Below, piece by piece: positions 31,737-35,006 of a stretch of DNA of 35,006 nucleotides. Made by a program: the position numbers and the translations under genes. Each line of letters starts with the position of its first letter. Positions within the stretch are counted from its first letter, which is position 1. The notes below the pieces were generated by a model. That model saw only the letters and a list, made by a program, of their open reading frames with translations. It searched no databases and had not been told where the DNA came from. The stretch comes from a virus: IMG/VR virus record IMGVR_UViG_3300046683_000365, positions 1-35,006 of that record, one strand, 5' to 3'.

Positions 31737-34693
31737 CAGGTGGTACTCCCAGCTAAACGTATCGACGGATTCAGCCGCCCCGTTAGAGCGATGCTCGGCG
31801 TTGCATGACCGCTTAGACTGATCCCGCCGTCACGTTGACCCGTCAGGACAGTGGCTGGCGGCAAATGCCCGCTTAAGCTAATCGGCGCGGATAGATATCC
31901 GCGCAGCTCAATCTCTTTGGCGACCGAACCAGGCTCAACCGAGAAGCCGACCGCGCTGCCTACCCCTGCGGCGAACGCCGCCGAAAACGCCTCGATGTCG
32001 GCAAACCCAAGCGTGATCCCGACCGCCAGCGAAACGCCGTTGCCGACCGCATCTGACGCCGCAACCGCCTGCGCGGTAGACGTACCCGCTGCCAGCCCGA
32101 CGACGACGAACTGAGCCTTGGCCGCGCCAGCCCCGGCAGCATTGCCGGTCGATAGAGCATCCCGCCTACCGGCACCGATGGCGGCACCGACACCGGGAGC
32201 AACCCCGGCAAGCTGGAAGTCAGCCAGACTTGCCCCGATCGCGCCCCCGGCCCCGGCAGCACTGCCTCGGGCAAAACCGATATCGGCGAGACTGATCGCG
32301 CGACCGACGCCCGCAGCATTGCCGACGCCGATACTGTCGTCGCGTCCGGTGGCGGCGGCGGTTCCGAGGCCAGCGGCATTGCCTGTAACAATCCCGTCGC
32401 CTCGACCAACCGCCGCCGCACCGCCGACAGCGTGAGCAGCTCCTGTTGCAATGGCGTCTGCCCGAACAGTCGCCAAAGCCGCTCCAACGCCAGCCGCGGA
32501 TCCGACAGCCGATGCGCCGATGCCAGCAGAACTCGCCCCTGAAGCCGTCCCTAGACCGGCACCGGCACCGACGCTTCTGACATCGGCGCGTCCGGCAGCG
32601 GTAGCAGTTCCAGTACCGGCGCTCGCCCCCGCGCCTCGATAATCGTCCTTCCCGACCGCGACCGCTGCGCCAGCACCGCTGGCCGCGCCGGTTGTCGGGC
32701 TGGAGATTGATCCAACAGCCGCGCCGGTCCCAACGCCCAGACCGGCAGCGGTGCCAGCACTCCTGACGTCCGTCGTCGCGCTGGCGAACGCGGCCCCAAC
32801 ACCGGCAACCGCGCCCGCAGCCGACACCCCCAAGCCAGAGGCGGATGCACCAAGCCCAGCACCTAAGCCCGCACCGGCACCAACGGTCCTGGCATCGCTC
32901 GTACCGACCGCCGTTGCCGTACCTACCCCGGCGCTGACCCCGACCAGTGTGTCGTCGGCCCGATCGGGCGCGTTCGCGGCCCCAATACCAGCGGCTGCAC
33001 CGACGCCCAGACTGTCGGCCCGCAGGATGCCGCTGGCGATCCCGTGGCCTGCGGCAGCTCCGGTGACCGGACTATCGAGATTGGAACTCGACGCTCCTGA
33101 CGCGGTCGCCAGCCCAGCCGCAATACCGGCACTTCGCGTATCACTCTTGCCGCCTGCGGTCGCCGCACCTAAACCGGCACCGGCACCAGCGGCTGGCGTG
33201 TCCAAGCTAGCGGACGACGAGCCGAGAACCGTGCTTGTACCGGCGGCTACGCCCGCACTTCTCGCATCGCTGCGCGCGGCAGCGGTCGCCGCACCTAAAC
33301 CGGCAGCGGCACCAGCGGCTGGCGTGTCCAGGCTGGCAGACGACGAGCCGAGAACCGTACTTGTACCGGCGGCTACGCCCGCACTTCGCGTATCACTCTT
33401 GCCGCCTGCGGTCGCCACGCCAGCCCCGGCAGCGGCGCCGACCGTGATGCTGTCGCTGCGCCCGGTCGCCGTGGCCGCGCCAGCCCCGGCAACGGTGCCG
33501 ACCGTGATGCTGTCGCTGCGCCCGGTCGCCGTGGCCGCGCCAACCCCGGCAGCGGTGCCGACCGTGATGAGGGGGGCCGTGCCTGTCGCCGACAGCGTGT
33601 CGGCAGTCTCGGTGACCGCTAGAGTGCCAGTTATACCAGTACCAGCGATCTGATACGCCGGTTGCACCGCACCGGGATGCGTATAGTTGGTAACACTGGT
33701 TGTCTGCCCCGCCCTGTGCTGCGGGAAGGCGGGGGGCCAAGCAACAGCTACCAGCCCTGTAATCGAAGGCTGCACCGCACCCGGTGCGTCAAAGTTTATT
33801 ACACCTAAACTTTGCCCTGCGCCGTGTTGCGGGAAGGCTGGGGGCCACGGGGCGACCGCTATCGGAGCCGCTGGACCTTCCGCCGTTGCAACCAGCGTGT
33901 CTGGTACTTCGCTGCGCGCCAGCGTACCGCCGACGATCGGCCCGCCAGACGCTGCCAACGTATCGGGAGCCTCAGTCTTTACCAGCGTGCCAACATAGGG
34001 AGTTCTGCCGGTCGAGACGATCGTGTCGGAAATCTCAGTAACAGCAAGCGTGCCGGTCACGGCGGCAACAAAATCAGCGGTGGTGATCGAGGTGGTGCCG
34101 ATACGGAAGAAAACGTTGTCGTTGTTACTCGATCCGGCAGTGGTTTCCTGCCACTCTACCTGAAAAAACAGATATGCGTTGTTGAGGACTATCTGTCCTG
34201 GCGAGGCGGTAATCGAACTATTTGTGTCGGCGGTAGTTGAGAGCGTGACGGTCGCGCCCGCCGTATTGGAGATAAGCTGAGTGGCAACGGCTCCGGTAAG
34301 GTTAGTTGATCGGTACATCTTCATGTTGACGTGGCCGATACAACCTGCCGTCCCGGCCCGCATGTTGAAATTGAAGGTCCAGGCCGTGGCAGCGAAGGTG
34401 CCGGTTAGCGGACCAACGACAAAACAATCACCAGCCGCACCGCCACCAGTTCCCGTTCCCAGAGTGGGACCGCTTGTCGAAGCGTTGTAACTGGCGGAAA
34501 GAGCGGGATCGGTGCTAGTCGCCGTCGCGCCAAGATGGCCGCGATAATACGGTGTGGTGATCGCAGTTTTGGCTGGTGCCCAACCAAAGGCCGAATTAGC
34601 TGCGGTCGGCGCTGAACCGTTAAGCTGAGTGTTGCCCCAGAAGTATGGGGTAACCGCCGTCGTACCCAGCAGATAGATGGTCTGAACGGCCAT
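31736..34693 (-). CDS. Large Ala/Gly repeat structural protein (head-fibre-like)
   Basis: This encodes 985 residues; TGATG overlap with the upstream gene. Residues 1-215 form a beta-rich domain (YFWGNTQLNGSAPTAANSAF, VNMKMYRSTNLTG, LFFQVEWQETTAGSSN). A linker follows with four GTL(A/V)xxExxDTLxA(S/T) units and two WPPAFPQHxAGQ units. About residues 375-900 consist of short repeats of roughly 20 residues, AAGxGxAxAxGRxDxxxxG, almost all small residues. The last 60 residues contain five (I/V)xLxGxL-type strands of 10-12 residues. The repeat body is low complexity and probably an extended filament or beta stack. It lies among head/neck genes, away from the tail fibres, so a head fibre or decoration protein is inferred. 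Confidence 0.65.
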   Translation of the reverse strand: MAVQTIYLLGTTAVTPYFWGNTQLNGSAPTAANSAFGWAPAKTAITTPYYRGHLGATATSTDPALSASYNASTSGPTLGTGTGGGAAGDCFVVGPLTGTFAATAWTFNFNMRAGTAGCIGHVNMKMYRSTNLTGAVATQLISNTAGATVTLSTTADTNSSITASPGQIVLNNAYLFFQVEWQETTAGSSNNDNVFFRIGTTSITTADFVAAVTGTLAVTEISDTIVSTGRTPYVGTLVKTEAPDTLAASGGPIVGGTLARSEVPDTLVATAEGPAAPIAVAPWPPAFPQHGAGQSLGVINFDAPGAVQPSITGLVAVAWPPAFPQHRAGQTTSVTNYTHPGAVQPAYQIAGTGITGTLAVTETADTLSATGTAPLITVGTAAGVGAATATGRSDSITVGTVAGAGAATATGRSDSITVGAAAGAGVATAGGKSDTRSAGVAAGTSTVLGSSSASLDTPAAGAAAGLGAATAAARSDARSAGVAAGTSTVLGSSSASLDTPAAGAGAGLGAATAGGKSDTRSAGIAAGLATASGASSSNLDSPVTGAAAGHGIASGILRADSLGVGAAAGIGAANAPDRADDTLVGVSAGVGTATAVGTSDARTVGAGAGLGAGLGASASGLGVSAAGAVAGVGAAFASATTDVRSAGTAAGLGVGTGAAVGSISSPTTGAASGAGAAVAVGKDDYRGAGASAGTGTATAAGRADVRSVGAGAGLGTASGASSAGIGASAVGSAAGVGAALATVRADAIATGAAHAVGGAAAVGRGDGIVTGNAAGLGTAAATGRDDSIGVGNAAGVGRAISLADIGFARGSAAGAGGAIGASLADFQLAGVAPGVGAAIGAGRRDALSTGNAAGAGAAKAQFVVVGLAAGTSTAQAVAASDAVGNGVSLAVGITLGFADIEAFSAAFAAGVGSAVGFSVEPGSVAKEIELRGYLSAPISLSGHLPPATVLTGQRDGGISLSGHATPSIALTGRLNPSIRLAGSTT
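33191..33416 (-). repeat. 126-bp direct repeat inside the Ala/Gly repeat gene
   Basis: The motif beginning GGCTGGCGTGTCC at 33191 recurs at 33317, 126 bp (42 codons) later, with only scattered differences over about 100 bp. It encodes VAAGTSTVLGSSSASLDTPA followed by the short Ala/Gly unit. The near-identity at DNA level points to a recent duplication within the gene. Confidence 0.85.
33421..33570 (-). repeat. 60-bp tandem repeat inside the Ala/Gly repeat gene
   Basis: Bases 33421-33480 and 33481-33540 are identical except at two positions, and the next 29 bases continue the pattern. Each unit encodes 20 residues of the form AAGxGAATATGRSDSITVGT. The period keeps the frame, so copy number can change without breaking the gene. 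Confidence 0.95.
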
Positions 34694-34944
34694 CAGTCAT
34701 CCTGCCACACAAAGCTGAACGTGCAGCGGTCATACTTGGCGATGTGTCTCGGATCGCTGGGCCAGACGTTGCAGCCACGCGACCAGTAGGTGTTCTGGCT
34801 GTCGTGGATCGCGCATAGCCGCTGGCCGTCCTCCTCGCGTTCGAGGAAGGGACAGGCCCCGTCCGGCTGCGCCGGGAGGTTGCCAATGCCGCCCCGGCAG
34901 CAATCGCCGCATTTACAGCATTCGCCAGAGCGGACCCACGCCAT
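34693..34944 (-). CDS. YkgJ-like Cys-cluster small protein
   Basis: This encodes 83 residues from ATG at 34944; a GTG at 34947 is an alternative. The N-terminal ECCKCGDCCRG is the CxxCGxCC signature of YkgJ-type zinc/iron-binding Cys clusters, followed by GACPFLE, QRLCAIHD and YDRCTFSF with further Cys residues that usually complete the site. The family is known from bacteria and phages, with metal chelation proposed but no clear enzyme activity. There is no good ribosome binding site; the 60 bp upstream are A/T-rich near the start. It is the first gene of the visible minus-strand unit and overlaps the next by one base. Confidence 0.75.
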   Translation of the reverse strand: MAWVRSGECCKCGDCCRGGIGNLPAQPDGACPFLEREEDGQRLCAIHDSQNTYWSRGCNVWPSDPRHIAKYDRCTFSFVWQDD

Positions 34945-35006
34945 CACTTTAACTTATAATTCTGGGTGGACTGCCCCACATAAGGGTCACTAGACAGTAC
35001 AACATC
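34945..35006 (-). promoter_or_regulatory. Right-edge upstream region, possible promoter
   Basis: These 62 bp hold no ORF. Read on the minus strand, an AT-rich AATTATAAGTTAAAG lies directly before the first gene, in contrast to the GC-rich surroundings. A start site or -10-like element is possible but the window ends too soon to judge. Confidence 0.2.

Noticed and set aside
33421-33570. 60-bp direct repeats as a possible CRISPR array
   Set aside because: The repeats are contiguous with no unique spacers, lie in frame inside a coding gene, and no cas gene is present.
32751-33653. Plus-strand Ala/Pro repeat ORF (300 residues)
   Set aside because: Mirror of the Ala/Gly repeat protein. The minus frame is three times longer and is translationally coupled to its neighbours.
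15562-34944. Gene transfer agent rather than phage
   Set aside because: The tape measure is far longer than in known alphaproteobacterial gene transfer agents, and the large fibre arsenal and lysis cluster do not fit their compact layout.

Overview
The window is the late structural region of a tailed phage (or prophage) with a long, non-contractile, siphovirus-type tail. Almost everything from the right edge to about position 1059 lies on the minus strand, in one tightly packed series in which many genes overlap by 1, 4 or 8 bases. There is no integrase, terminase, portal, capsid or replication gene here, so lytic and integrated states cannot be told apart. The host is probably an alphaproteobacterium. 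This rests on a DUF3309-type mini-membrane protein (familiar from Rhizobiales), a TIGR02594-type lysin and high-GC codon use. It is an inference, not a demonstrated assignment.

In transcription order (right to left) the layout is as follows. (1) 34944-30514 is a head/neck-adjacent block: a small YkgJ-like Cys protein, a 985-residue Ala/Gly repeat protein, a Gp80-like structural protein, an unknown protein and a BppU-N-like beta protein. (2) 30514-28404 is the connector block: head-tail connector, head-closure (stopper), HK97-gp10-like neck protein and tail terminator. (3) 28186-18218 is the tail tube and assembly block. The tube protein is flanked by a 217-bp gap and a perfect 10-bp-stem terminator. 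Next come tail assembly chaperones joined by a canonical A AAT TTT -1 frameshift, then a 2535-residue tape measure protein with an embedded M15-like peptidase domain. (4) 18206-15562 encodes two tail-tip/baseplate proteins. (5) 15558-2698 is about 13 kb of adhesion genes: a collagen-like fibre, three tandem short fibres with S74-type chaperone ends whose catalytic Ser is Cys, two anchored fibres sharing one N-terminal module, a SPDG-repeat beta-propeller, and two copies of a fibre plus two-small-gene cassette. (6) 2685-1059 is a lysis-like cluster: a one-TM GAF-like protein, a TIGR02594 Cys/His peptidase, a small hydrophobic protein and a DUF3309 protein missed by length cut-offs.

A bidirectional terminator at 974-1009 separates this unit from a convergent plus-strand row of small genes (62-970). 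Two of these have Cys pairs and one is a membrane protein. One stretch (586-772) has competing reading frames on the two strands.

No CRISPR array, defence island, RNA gene or transposon was found. The most notable features are the large receptor-binding arsenal with its duplicated cassette and Cys-variant S74 domains, the peptidase inside the tape measure, and the frameshift that joins the two chaperone reading frames.
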